Shown one piece after another: positions 8,261 to 17,016 of a stretch of DNA of 51,171 bases; within the stretch, counting starts at the first letter, position 1; each line of letters starts with the position of its first letter. The notes beneath the pieces are model-generated. The model saw only the letters and a list, made by a program, of their open reading frames with translations. It was not told the DNA's origin and ran no database searches. This DNA is from Phaeobacter sp. HF9A. GTDB lineage: Bacteria > Pseudomonadota > Alphaproteobacteria > Rhodobacterales > Rhodobacteraceae. The DNA is taken from the NCBI RefSeq assembly GCF_011806385.1, contig NZ_JAATOX010000017.1, positions 1-51,171 of the forward strand. Reading direction: 5' to 3'. A program made the translations under genes and the position numbers.

Positions 8261-8928
8261 AAGAGGCCTCGCTCACGACCCAGGAGCTGCGCAACGCCAT
8301 TTTGGGCGGCTCCCTTGCAAAGGACGGTCGCCTGATGTCCGAGCGCGTGCTGGCGCAAACCCTTCAGGTGACGCGCAGCCGTCTCCGTGGGGTGCTGGAC
8401 GATCTCGCGCGCGAGGGATTGGTGTTTCGCCGTCATGGGCAGGGTACATTCCTGCAACCGCCCCCGGCGCAGGCTCCGTCGCGGCTGGACGGGCTGGCGC
8501 GCCGCGTTTCACCTGCGGCGCTGATGGAGGTGCGGCTGGAGCTGGAGCCCGCCTTGGCGGCGCTGGCGGCAGAGCGTGGCAGCGCCAGCGACAAGGCTCG
8601 GCTGCTGCGCCTGATGGAGGACACCTTGATCGCGCCCGACCTGCAAAGCTATGAGCGCGCCGATGACATCTTTCACTATAAAATCGCAGAGATGGCGGGA
8701 AACGAAGTGTTTCTCACCTTATTCGAAGAAATCCGGAGCCTGCGTCAGGCCAAGGACTGGACCGAGGCTCGCCAGGCCAAGCTCGGCGAAGAGAACATGA
8801 CGGCAGTCTCAACCCAGCACAGCGCCATCGCCAACGCGATTTGCGCTGGCTCCACATCGGCAGCCCGCACAGCAATGTATGAGCATATGCAACAGGTGCG
8901 CTCCGTCGTATTGACAGAGACACCCTAG
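8251..8928 (+). CDS. GntR-family regulator, FCD (FadR) type
   Basis: The 225-residue regulator has an N-terminal winged helix (about residues 5-65; the recognition helix is in LAQTLQVTRSRLRGVLDDL, followed by the wing GLVFRRHGQGTF). An all-helical FCD ligand domain follows (about 85-215), with ADDIFHYKIAEMAGN and conserved later histidines in QHSAI and MYEHM, as in metal-binding FCD proteins. The start was set at 8251, where GGAG lies eight bases upstream and the gene overlaps the permease stop by ten bases. A longer frame runs back inside the permease and was rejected. It probably controls the permease through the palindrome at 7361-7379. Its 3' end is only 12 bases from convergent glk. Confidence 0.87.
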   Translation: MVVKEASLTTQELRNAILGGSLAKDGRLMSERVLAQTLQVTRSRLRGVLDDLAREGLVFRRHGQGTFLQPPPAQAPSRLDGLARRVSPAALMEVRLELEPALAALAAERGSASDKARLLRLMEDTLIAPDLQSYERADDIFHYKIAEMAGNEVFLTLFEEIRSLRQAKDWTEARQAKLGEENMTAVSTQHSAIANAICAGSTSAARTAMYEHMQQVRSVVLTETP

Positions 8929-8940
8929 GCTCTGGCCCCT

Positions 8941-9903
8941 TCAACGGGCGCTGAGATAATTCCTGGCCCCGATCAAACCAAAATCCGGCTGATGATACAG
9001 ATGCAGCGGCAACTCCTGTCGCCAGCTGCTATGACGCCCGCCTGCATTAAAAGCAGCGATAAAATCTGCATCAAAGATCCAGGGGTTGGCGGCGGCCACG
9101 CCGCCGGTCACGAACACGCCGCCCTTGGCCGCGAAGACGAGACCGAGGTCACCCGCGACTCCGGCAAGGTAGCGCGCAAAGAGCGCTACGCTGCGCATCG
9201 CCGCGGTGTCGAGCCGGGCCTTGGCGGCCTCAAAGATCTCCGCCCCGGTACAAAGCGGTGCCGTCAGATCCATGCTCTTGGCGACGGCCCGGTAGAAATA
9301 TGGCAGGCCGGTCCCCGACAGGATCGCCTCGGCCTCCACCGCCAGGCCGGGACCCATGCCGACCTCGGGCCATTCCTCTCGCAGGGCTTGGAAAATCGGC
9401 ACCTCATCCGCCGCGCGCGGTCCCAGCGCCACATGGCCGCCTTCTCCCGGCACCACGCAAGGATCGCCATTGGACCAGACCAGCGCCCCCACACCAAGCC
9501 CGGTGCCAGGGCCGATAATCAGGCAGGATTCCTTGGGAAACACCGGCTGGCCTTGCAGGGTGGTTACATCGCCCGCCGCGACGGTGGCCAGCGACCAGGC
9601 GGCCGCCTCAAAATCATTGAGCACCTTGGCGCGCTCAATCTTCAGCGCGCTGGCAATACCCCGTTCAGAAAAGCTCTGATGCGCGTTGGTCAGCTGCACC
9701 GCCCCATCGCGCACCACACCGGCGGCCGCGATCACCGCCCGCTCTGGCGCCCCACCGCGATGGGCCGCGAAATCGGCGCAGGCCTGTTCAAGGTTCATGT
9801 CGCCCTTGCTGTCATAGCGGGCCTGCTCCAGGATCGCCCCCTGGGCGTTGACTGCCGCCAGACGCATATTGGTGCCGCCAACGTCAGCGATGAGATTCCA
9901 CAT
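8941..9903 (-). CDS. glk: Glucokinase
   Basis: The 320-residue enzyme phosphorylates glucose with ATP in the cytoplasm, giving glucose-6-phosphate. It belongs to the bacterial glucokinase (Glk) family: phosphate-1 loop ADVGGTNMRLA at the N-terminus, sugar-binding LNDFEAAAWSL with the catalytic aspartate, GPGTGLGVG, EGGHVALGP and FVTGGVAAANPWIF. The ATG at 9903 has GGAGAGG upstream; an upstream extension rich in Ala and Gly was rejected. It lies close to the fructose ABC locus, which fits a sugar-uptake neighbourhood, but it is on the opposite strand from the TauE-GntR operon and has its own upstream region. Confidence 0.93.
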   Translation of the reverse strand: MWNLIADVGGTNMRLAAVNAQGAILEQARYDSKGDMNLEQACADFAAHRGGAPERAVIAAAGVVRDGAVQLTNAHQSFSERGIASALKIERAKVLNDFEAAAWSLATVAAGDVTTLQGQPVFPKESCLIIGPGTGLGVGALVWSNGDPCVVPGEGGHVALGPRAADEVPIFQALREEWPEVGMGPGLAVEAEAILSGTGLPYFYRAVAKSMDLTAPLCTGAEIFEAAKARLDTAAMRSVALFARYLAGVAGDLGLVFAAKGGVFVTGGVAAANPWIFDADFIAAFNAGGRHSSWRQELPLHLYHQPDFGLIGARNYLSAR

Positions 9904-10100
9904 CTTAGCCTCTCCTGCCCCGGCCCCTCTCGGGGCGGTCAAAGCCATTCGTCAGATTGTCGTTTTCCGAAGGTCAAACAGGCTCGCGCGGTGCAGGTCA
10001 AGGCTTGCAGCGGTATTTTGTCATGCGGGCTCGCTCTCTTCGGAGTCAGGACGACTTCTTGCGCGAGATGCGCGGCAAGGCAAGAGTTAGCGCAAACAAT

Positions 10101-10841
10101 TTAACCCTGCGCGGCAGATTTTCCCAAATAGGCCACCCGGTCAAAATGATGCATGTCTTCAAAATTCGCAAGTTCGAGCGGACCAAGGTCAATACACGCC
10201 AGCCGTTTCGCGTAGCGATCAAACAACATATCGGAAAACGCGATCAGATCCGCCGCCTCTTCGGCGTCCAGCCAGCGCAAGAGATAACACAAGGTGGCAT
10301 GAAACGTGTAGCTCTCGAAGTGATCCAGCCGCAGGCCGGTCAGGTTGCGCAGGGCAACACGGGTGGCGCGCAGACCGCTCTCTTCTGCGGCGGTGCTGCC
10401 CTCCAACGTGACCGAATGCCCCGCATAAAGACTGCGTGCGGAGACCTGACGGGAGAGCGGCAGATCCTGACCAAGCAAACGGGCCTTGAAAACCTCGGTC
10501 ACCTCGTCCCGACTGGCCCCTTCGGCAATCCCATCGGGCCACTGCGTCTCATCAGGGGAAATGCCCTGAAACACGGTCATATGCAGGCTGGAGGGAGGCA
10601 GATAGGTAAAGAGCGCGCCAAAGCTGCTCTGGCGGATATCCTCCTGCATCTCGCAAAGCGCCGCATGCGCGTCGCTATTGGGGTCGATATGGCATATCAC
10701 CGTATTGCCGGGAAACGGCAGGACCGCGCCGGACGGGGTGAACTTGCCGCCTTTTCCAGGTTCGGTAATGGCCCGCGGCCGCGTGGTTTCGGAATCTGCG
10801 CCGGTCAGGAAACGCAGCGGATCGGGGCGAAAAACGGCCAT
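10101..10841 (-). CDS. DUF1868 family, 2H phosphoesterase-like protein
   Basis: This 246-residue soluble protein has two histidine motifs, SLHMTVFQ near residue 90 and YTFHATLCY near residue 180. The pair of H-x-T/S motifs is the mark of the 2H phosphoesterase superfamily (RNA 2'-3' cyclic phosphodiesterases and relatives), to which DUF1868 belongs. The ATG at 10841 is preceded by GGAG at seven bases; a TTG two codons upstream was not chosen. A real substrate is not known for this family. It is transcribed in the same direction as glk, with 197 bases between them, so it may be a separate unit. Confidence 0.75.
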   Translation of the reverse strand: MAVFRPDPLRFLTGADSETTRPRAITEPGKGGKFTPSGAVLPFPGNTVICHIDPNSDAHAALCEMQEDIRQSSFGALFTYLPPSSLHMTVFQGISPDETQWPDGIAEGASRDEVTEVFKARLLGQDLPLSRQVSARSLYAGHSVTLEGSTAAEESGLRATRVALRNLTGLRLDHFESYTFHATLCYLLRWLDAEEAADLIAFSDMLFDRYAKRLACIDLGPLELANFEDMHHFDRVAYLGKSAAQG

Positions 10842-10890
10842 GTGCAAGCTCCTGTTGTCGGCAGCATTCAGTGGGTTTAGCTGCGTTACA

Positions 10891-10906
10891 TGTCAAGCAT
10901 TTGACA
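10891..10906. promoter_or_regulatory. Inverted repeat TGTCAA-GCAT-TTGACA
   Basis: The six-base arms around GCAT are perfect and lie 50 bases upstream of the DUF1868 gene. Each arm read outward is a perfect -35 hexamer (TTGACA), but I could not place a convincing -10 box in either direction. Confidence 0.35.
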
Positions 10907-11115
10907 ACACCGCAGCCGTCACGCCACCGCCATGGGTTTGGCTCGGGCCCTGTTCATCTCGCATCCGCCAGCATCTGGCCCCACCATCTGCCCCGCAGGA
11001 CACCGTCATATAGGCGCGCGCCCCTTCTCGGCGCTTTTGCGCGAGGCGGCCTCGCCAGACCTGGGCGAGCCACTGTGTCCCTCGCCTTGGTCCAGATACG
11101 CCTTGCCCTTGCCGG

Positions 11116-13884
11116 TCACGATGTACCCGTCGCCGGTTCGTCATCGTCCCAATTGAAATCGGACCAATCCGTCTCGACAGCCGGTTCGGCCTCGATCTCT
11201 TGAAGCGGCGCGGCAGCCACCTCCCAATCATCGCTGGCCGCTTCCCCCCAGCTGGAGGGCGCCGGACCGGCACTCGATGCGCTCACCCCGCGATCACGCG
11301 AGATCTGGAAGCGCGCAACCAACCCATCCAGCTTCTGCGCATCGGAATCGAGCAACTGACTTGCCGCCGTGGATTGCTCCACCATCGCGGCGTTTTGCTG
11401 CGTCACCTGATCGAGCTGATTCATACCCGTATTGATCTCAACCAGACCCGTGGATTGCTCCTGAGCCCCAGTGGCAATGCCCGAAATCAGATCCGAAATA
11501 TGTGTCACCCGTTGCAGGATCGACTCCAACGCGCCACCGGCCTTGCCGACCAGCTCGACGCCGCGTTCGACCTGCTTGGAGCTATCGCTGATCAGGGTCT
11601 TGATCTCCAGTGCCGCATCCGAAGATCGCTGCGCCAAGCCACGAACCTCAGAGGCGACCACGGCAAAACCGCGACCAGCTTCGCCCGCGCGGGCCGCTTC
11701 GACCCCGGCATTTAACGCCAGCAGGTTGGTCTGGAAGGAAATGTCGTCAATTACCGAAATAATCTGGGAAATCTTGACAGAGCTTTCCTCGATTTCAGTC
11801 ATGGCGGCGACAGCATTTTGCACGATTTCACCGCTGGCCTCCGCCTCTGCACGCGCCTCGTTGGTGCTGTTTTCCACGTCGCGCGCGCCTTCCGCGGCGG
11901 ATCTTACGCTAGCGGTCATCTCGTCAAGCGCTGCCGCGGTTTCTTCCAATGTGGCCGCCTGGCTTTCAGTCCGGTTTGACAGATCCTGCGACGCCTGACT
12001 GATTTCGGTCGCACCGTTTCGGATCGAACTGGAGGTTTCCACCACCTGCCCCATGGTTTCGTTGAGCGTGTCCAACGTCTGGTTGAAATCAGCCCGCAGC
12101 TGCTCGTATCCTTCGGAGAGCTCCTCGTCGATGCGCGCCGTCAAATCGCCATCAGAAAGCCGCGACATCCCCTTCCCTAGCGCTGCGACGGCCTTGTCCT
12201 GCGCTGCGCGACGCTCCGCGCGCTCCGCGGCGGCCAGTTGCTCCATCTCTTCCTTTTCGACGATACCATCCCGGAAAACAGCCAGGGACCGGGCGATGCG
12301 GAAGATTTCCGTGCTGGCGCGTTCAAACCCGGTGATCGGGCTGCGGTCGCCCTCTGCCAATTGTTCGGTACTCGCGCTGATGCGATTCAAGGGGCGCAGG
12401 ATCATCATCTGGATCATCAATAGTGCAACGCCAAAGACACCAATGGCCAGACCGATCGACGCGAAGAGGTTTCGCTTGGCTGCAACCACCTCGGCGGAAA
12501 TGTCGCGCGCCATGCCGCCAATGCTGGTCACGCTACGCATTGCCAGCTCCGAGGCCCGATCCGAAATTTCCAATACCGTCTGTTCGGTCTGCAACGTTGC
12601 CGCGCGGGCGGCCGCATGTGCGCTCATAGCAACCCGTTTCTGCGCCGCCAATCCGGTCTTGGCATCAGTCAGCAGCGTCAATCGCTGAACCGCATCGCGC
12701 ACGCGGGCATCCCCGAAATCTTCGTAGAGCGACAGATTCATGCTGGCGATGTCCATATTGGATGCAGCATCCGCAATGTCCTCTTCTGAATCGGCGTTCA
12801 GAAGATCCAGCGCTGCGACCTGGAACCCGCCGACCCAAGTGCTGATTTCCATCAGCTTGTTCATGAAGCCGACCTCATTCGTCATCAGGCTGCGCAGCGC
12901 ATCGCCATTCTCGTGGCTGGCGGTCGCCGCCGCTTGCTCCAAGAGCTGTACGCGCTCGTTTACGGCCGCAGTCAGGATCGCGTCGGTATCCTCCCGCGCA
13001 TTCATTGCAGAACGGCGCAGTGTCTCGGAGGGGAACAGGCTTTGTGCAATCACGCTTTGCAGAACCTGGGAAGCCGAGCGCAGCACCTCTGCGTCCAGAA
13101 CCTCCGGGGCTTCGGCCTCGAACTTGTCTGCGATCTCATGCAAACGCGCATCGGAACCCGTCGCCAGCTCGGTCAGACGGGCCAGTGTTTCGCGGTCTTT
13201 GGTCCCGCCGAAGGCCACCGCTGTGCCCGCCAGAAGGTTGAGCTCCGCCCTGGCTTCAAGCAGGTCTTGCAGCAGGTTGAAGTCGTGCTCAACCAGTGTT
13301 TTCAGAGAGGAATCAATGGAGTTATAAGTGGCAACCGCCCCCTTGTTGAGATCCCCCGCAGCCTTGCTCGACAGTTCGGACATGACCATGCGCAGCTGAT
13401 CACTGATGTCGTGCAATTCGAGTACACGTGTCTCGATGTTGTGATCACTCTCCAGCTGGGCCCGCCGGGCCTTGGCAAGTGCGGTCAGGGCATCGTTGGC
13501 GCGCTTGGCTTCCGCAGAAAACTCTGCTTTCTGTCCCTCATCGAGGGACGCGATCAATTCGTTGAGTTGGGATGATCTTTGGGCGATCTTTTCCTCGGCG
13601 GCCTGGATCGCCGCAGTATCCTGCGCCACGACAAGCGCGATCATATTGTCCTTGGTATGGCCCGCCACCGTGGACATCGCACCCGCGCTTTCCAACCCCG
13701 GCAGCTCCGCCTCGGTGAGGTCGATCATATCCCCATCAATGCCATCCAGAACCATGAACATCATGTAGGAAAACGCACCGAAGGCGGCAGCCATCAAGAA
13801 CAGGATAACGCCCATCTTGGCGCGAATGCTGCGCAGTATTCCGAACGGACGACGCGAGGAGCTCAGAGCAGGAGTACCAGTCAT
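11116..13884 (-). CDS. Methyl-accepting chemotaxis protein with large helical sensor domain
   Basis: This 922-residue chemoreceptor has a membrane helix at about residues 24-47 and a second near 473-495. Between them lies a periplasmic region of about 425 residues that looks wholly helical, much longer than a usual four-helix bundle. HAMP segments follow, one after the second helix and another near 570-620 (KGMSRLSDGDLTAR). The cytoplasmic coiled coil has its kinase-binding tip around 713-748 ([20 protein letters not shown]). The C-terminal tail is acidic and contains DWSDFNWDDD but ends in TGTS, so no WxxF tether is terminal. It should signal to CheA through CheW. A small possible ORF ends directly before its ATG. 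Confidence 0.93.
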   Translation of the reverse strand: MTGTPALSSSRRPFGILRSIRAKMGVILFLMAAAFGAFSYMMFMVLDGIDGDMIDLTEAELPGLESAGAMSTVAGHTKDNMIALVVAQDTAAIQAAEEKIAQRSSQLNELIASLDEGQKAEFSAEAKRANDALTALAKARRAQLESDHNIETRVLELHDISDQLRMVMSELSSKAAGDLNKGAVATYNSIDSSLKTLVEHDFNLLQDLLEARAELNLLAGTAVAFGGTKDRETLARLTELATGSDARLHEIADKFEAEAPEVLDAEVLRSASQVLQSVIAQSLFPSETLRRSAMNAREDTDAILTAAVNERVQLLEQAAATASHENGDALRSLMTNEVGFMNKLMEISTWVGGFQVAALDLLNADSEEDIADAASNMDIASMNLSLYEDFGDARVRDAVQRLTLLTDAKTGLAAQKRVAMSAHAAARAATLQTEQTVLEISDRASELAMRSVTSIGGMARDISAEVVAAKRNLFASIGLAIGVFGVALLMIQMMILRPLNRISASTEQLAEGDRSPITGFERASTEIFRIARSLAVFRDGIVEKEEMEQLAAAERAERRAAQDKAVAALGKGMSRLSDGDLTARIDEELSEGYEQLRADFNQTLDTLNETMGQVVETSSSIRNGATEISQASQDLSNRTESQAATLEETAAALDEMTASVRSAAEGARDVENSTNEARAEAEASGEIVQNAVAAMTEIEESSVKISQIISVIDDISFQTNLLALNAGVEAARAGEAGRGFAVVASEVRGLAQRSSDAALEIKTLISDSSKQVERGVELVGKAGGALESILQRVTHISDLISGIATGAQEQSTGLVEINTGMNQLDQVTQQNAAMVEQSTAASQLLDSDAQKLDGLVARFQISRDRGVSASSAGPAPSSWGEAASDDWEVAAAPLQEIEAEPAVETDWSDFNWDDDEPATGTS

Positions 13885-14070
13885 TTATTCACTCAATGCA
13901 GTTGGAGGCACATCCGGCAGCCGCGCATGGCCGTTGCCGTCAGTATGGAAATGTCTTTGGGATTCTACGACAAAGGACGATGACACGCCGACCATGTGGA
14001 TCCGGCCCACCACCCCACGCACGAAGGCATGTGGCCGCGCAAACTGGTGCTGACAAATCGCAATATCCAT
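13885..14070 (-). CDS. Possible small protein just upstream of the chemoreceptor gene
   Basis: This 61-codon frame begins with ATG behind a good purine run (AGAGGGGA, about seven bases away) and ends with TAA directly touching the ATG of the chemoreceptor gene. The product is histidine- and valine-rich and matches no family I recognise. The ribosome site and the stop-start contact hint at a coupled leader peptide or small protein. The amino-acid composition is not strongly protein-like, so it may also be chance. Confidence 0.3.
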   Translation of the reverse strand: MDIAICQHQFARPHAFVRGVVGRIHMVGVSSSFVVESQRHFHTDGNGHARLPDVPPTALSE

Positions 14071-14302
14071 GCGGTTCCCCTCTACCGATAGAGCAGAACC
14101 ATGACCGCTGAGCCTTTAAGAAATGGTGAAATGACGGCGACGCCTGCCGCTCCGGGACCTGGATTTCAAGACGAAATGCCTCATTACAGGCGAAACATTA
14201 TGAAAAATTTGATTCAACTTTTGGCTGATTATTGGGCTGAAGACCCGATCAAACCGCTCCTGCATGCGCGGCCACTTCCTCAATCCTAGGCTCAGGCCGC
14301 CT
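14071..14302. other. Intergenic stretch between chemoreceptor region and hybrid kinase
   Basis: This stretch holds no gene I can support. Its middle (about 14180-14240) is unusually A/T-rich for this genome and probably includes promoter sequence for the minus-strand chemoreceptor transcript. A 29-codon plus-strand frame at 14200-14289 was considered and rejected. Confidence 0.4.
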
Positions 14303-16801
14303 TCAGATCGAGGCGATACTGCGATCTTCCTCCCCCACGTCCAGGACAGAGACGATAGAATGCAACAGCTGCTTCTTGTTGACCGGCTTGGACAGAAAGC
14401 CATTCATTCCCGCCGCAAGGCAGGCCTCTTTGTCGCTGGCAAAGGCATTGGCCGTCAGCGCGACAATCGGCGGTTGCGATATCGCACAGGACCGGATTGC
14501 GCGGGTCGCGCTGACCCCGTCCATTTCCGGCATGGACATATCCATCAACACCACATCCGGCGCTTCCCGCAGGCACAGATCCACCGCTTGCCGCCCGTTC
14601 TCCGCCTCGATCAGCTCGACCGACAGCGACGCCAGATACTTGCGGATCAACAAGCGATTGGTGCGGTTGTCCTCCGCCAAGAGGATCCGGCAACCCTCCA
14701 GGCGCGACAAATCAGGCGCGTGATCGACTTCGGCCACGACCGCATCGCTTTGCGGCTCCTTGCAGTGCAAGGTCAGCGTAAAACAGCTCCCCTGCCCCGC
14801 GGCAGATTTTACTGCGATAGCACCGCCCATTTGCTCTGCCAGATGGCGCGAAATGGTCAGGCCGAGGCCGGTCCCGCCAAAGGCCCGCGTCGTCGCCGCA
14901 TCCGCCTGCGAGAAGCGTTCAAAAATGTTTTCTATCTGCGCCGCGGTCAGGCCAATTCCGGTATCCTCGACCTGAAAGCGCAGAAGATACGGGTCTGAAC
15001 CGGCACATGTGACCTCCAAGCTGACATGCCCAGAAGAGGTGAATTTCACTGCGTTTCCAATGAGGTTGACCAGAACCTGTCGCAAGCGCCCATCATCGGT
15101 GCGGACCCGTTTGGGCAGATCGGCCGCGTAGCTCACCGAAAGCGACAGCCCCTTTTCGCGGGCAACGGGCCGCAAGACATCAACCGCGCTTTCGATACAG
15201 GGGATAAGGTCGAAATCAACATCCGCCAGAACCATCTTGCCGGTTTCCAGCCGCGAGAGGTCCAGAATATCGTTGATGATCTTGAGCAGGGCCTTGGACG
15301 AGGTGCGAATGATCTCGACATATTGCCGTTCCTCCTCGCCCAGGTCGCCGTCGGCCAGCAGCTCGGCCATGCCGATGATCCCATTCATCGGGGTGCGGAT
15401 TTCATGGCTCATATTGGCCAGGAACTCGGATTTTGCCCGATCGGCTGTCTCAGCCACGCTTTTGGCCTCTGCCAGCTCGGCCTCGTGGATTTTGGACTGC
15501 GTGATGTCGCGCTCGATCCCGATGATCATGCGCGTCTTGCCCTTGTCATCGCGCACCGGAACAAGATGGGTATCCACCCAGATTTTCTTGCCCGACTTGG
15601 TATAGTTCAGAATTTCTGTGCGATATCTCTGCCCGCGATTGATATGATTGGCAATCCTGCGAATAACGTCCGGGTTGCTTTCGGGACCATTCAAAAGCTC
15701 GCCCGGCGTACGCCCCAACGCCTCCTTGGCGGAGAACCCCGTCATTTGGCTAAAGGCATCGTTGGTCCAGATAATTCGCCCGTTCGGATCGGTCAGGATA
15801 ATGCTGTCAGAGGCATTCTGCGCCACTGCAGAGAGCTGCTCCAGCTCCGTCTGCTTGCTTTCCAGCTCCTGTTCGCGCCAGCTCAACTCCATGATCACCT
15901 GCCGGCGGTGGGCTGAAAGACGGCACGCCATGAAGGTCGGCCCGATCATGGCAAGCCCCGCACAGGACAGGATCAGGCGCAGCATCCAGAGATTGTCGGG
16001 GCGTTGTGGCCACCCACCCCGCGGCACTACCGCCATGCTCCAACTGCCGGTCGGCAAGACGATGTCCGTAACGATAGGAGATTGCGCGTAAATCTCGTCG
16101 TTGCCGTAGAAATGCGCGCCAGTCTCGCCCGTGCCATCGCGCCCAGACAGCGCGATATCCAGCGATGTGGTTTTCGCCACGATCCCGGTCGCCTGATAGA
16201 GCCATTGCGCATCTATGACTGCCGCCACCATGCCCGAAAATCGGCGCGCGCCGCTCTCGTCCTGGGTAAAGATCGGAAACCTGCCAATGAACCCTGTTCC
16301 GCCCTGAACGAGATCAACCGGCCCCGCCAGCACCATATCGCCACTGTCGCGCATGCGGAACACGGCCTCTCGTTGGGCATCATTCTTGCCCAGATCCAGG
16401 CCAAGGACCGACCTGTTCGCAGCGTAGGGGTGCACCATTGTCACCACAAGATCCTGGGTCACGGCCACGTTCAGCAGCTCGGGCTTGTCGCCGATGGCAT
16501 GAGACGCAATCTCGCTGAAACGTGCCTCCGTCAGCTCGGGCTCGGTGGCAACGACTGCGACAAGCCCTTGAACAAGCTGGATATCAGCATTCAATACCCC
16601 CTCCAGACGAGAGCGGATCAAACCCGCCTCGGCCTGCACCTGTGCCCGAATATCCTGTTCAAAGATGGTTCGGTTTTGCTTTTCCGCAAACCAAAACGCC
16701 CCAATCACAAAGAGGGTAGCCAGCCAGACAGGCTGATACGTGCGATTACATAAAGCATTGCCCATCGCTCGAACCCAATTGGGCACCGCGTTGTCCTCCA
16801 T
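14303..16801 (-). CDS. Hybrid sensor histidine kinase (CHASE-PAS-HisKA-HATPase-REC)
   Basis: The 832-residue protein has a membrane helix at about 25-40, a periplasmic CHASE-like domain (about 60-250, with LEGVLNADIQLVQGL and FPIFTQDESGARRFSG) and a second helix near 272-292. A PAS domain follows (about 325-435; SIILTDPNGRIIWTNDAF), then HisKA with the phospho-acceptor histidine near 466 in MSHEIRTPMNG. The ATPase domain has NLIGNAVKFT, EDTGIGL and GGTGLGLTI. A receiver domain (about 704-820) has its phospho-acceptor aspartate near 754 in VVLMDMSMPEMDG. No Hpt domain or separate response regulator is nearby, so it is an orphan in this window. The ATG at 16801 was chosen; a GTG one codon upstream is equally possible and neither has a strong ribosome site. 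Confidence 0.93.
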   Translation of the reverse strand: MEDNAVPNWVRAMGNALCNRTYQPVWLATLFVIGAFWFAEKQNRTIFEQDIRAQVQAEAGLIRSRLEGVLNADIQLVQGLVAVVATEPELTEARFSEIASHAIGDKPELLNVAVTQDLVVTMVHPYAANRSVLGLDLGKNDAQREAVFRMRDSGDMVLAGPVDLVQGGTGFIGRFPIFTQDESGARRFSGMVAAVIDAQWLYQATGIVAKTTSLDIALSGRDGTGETGAHFYGNDEIYAQSPIVTDIVLPTGSWSMAVVPRGGWPQRPDNLWMLRLILSCAGLAMIGPTFMACRLSAHRRQVIMELSWREQELESKQTELEQLSAVAQNASDSIILTDPNGRIIWTNDAFSQMTGFSAKEALGRTPGELLNGPESNPDVIRRIANHINRGQRYRTEILNYTKSGKKIWVDTHLVPVRDDKGKTRMIIGIERDITQSKIHEAELAEAKSVAETADRAKSEFLANMSHEIRTPMNGIIGMAELLADGDLGEEERQYVEIIRTSSKALLKIINDILDLSRLETGKMVLADVDFDLIPCIESAVDVLRPVAREKGLSLSVSYAADLPKRVRTDDGRLRQVLVNLIGNAVKFTSSGHVSLEVTCAGSDPYLLRFQVEDTGIGLTAAQIENIFERFSQADAATTRAFGGTGLGLTISRHLAEQMGGAIAVKSAAGQGSCFTLTLHCKEPQSDAVVAEVDHAPDLSRLEGCRILLAEDNRTNRLLIRKYLASLSVELIEAENGRQAVDLCLREAPDVVLMDMSMPEMDGVSATRAIRSCAISQPPIVALTANAFASDKEACLAAGMNGFLSKPVNKKQLLHSIVSVLDVGEEDRSIASI

Positions 16802-16895
16802 CACGATCCGAGCGCCCGCGGGACTCGGTTCTGATATCTTTACAGGTTTTTCTTCCTGATACGTTAATTCATCGCAACTTCATGCACCATGTGGC

Positions 16896-16949
16896 GAGGG
16901 CAGCGATCCCGTGCAGTGCGTGGCCAACCGCACGGGTGCCGCCGCCCTC
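16896..16949. other. Nested hairpin downstream of matB
   Basis: Two nested stems are present, GAGGGC/GCCCTC outside and CCCGTGC/GCACGGG inside. The element lies about 70 bases after the matB stop and before the divergent-side kinase gene. There is no T-run, so it may stabilise or weakly terminate the mat transcript. Confidence 0.4.
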
Positions 16950-17016
16950 ACACGGAGCAAACCGGGATAGGCCCCTCCCCAATCGCCATTCGAGCCGCAG
17001 GGGGAGCGAAGCACAG

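Noticed and set aside
10893-11273. 126-codon minus-strand frame at the chemoreceptor's 3' end
   Set aside because: Much of it overlaps the receptor's coding end in another frame, and the rest is Arg-rich and without family features.
14200-14289. 29-codon plus-strand frame starting MKNLIQLLADYW
   Set aside because: It lies in an A/T-rich promoter-like region, is very short and has no partner gene or known family.
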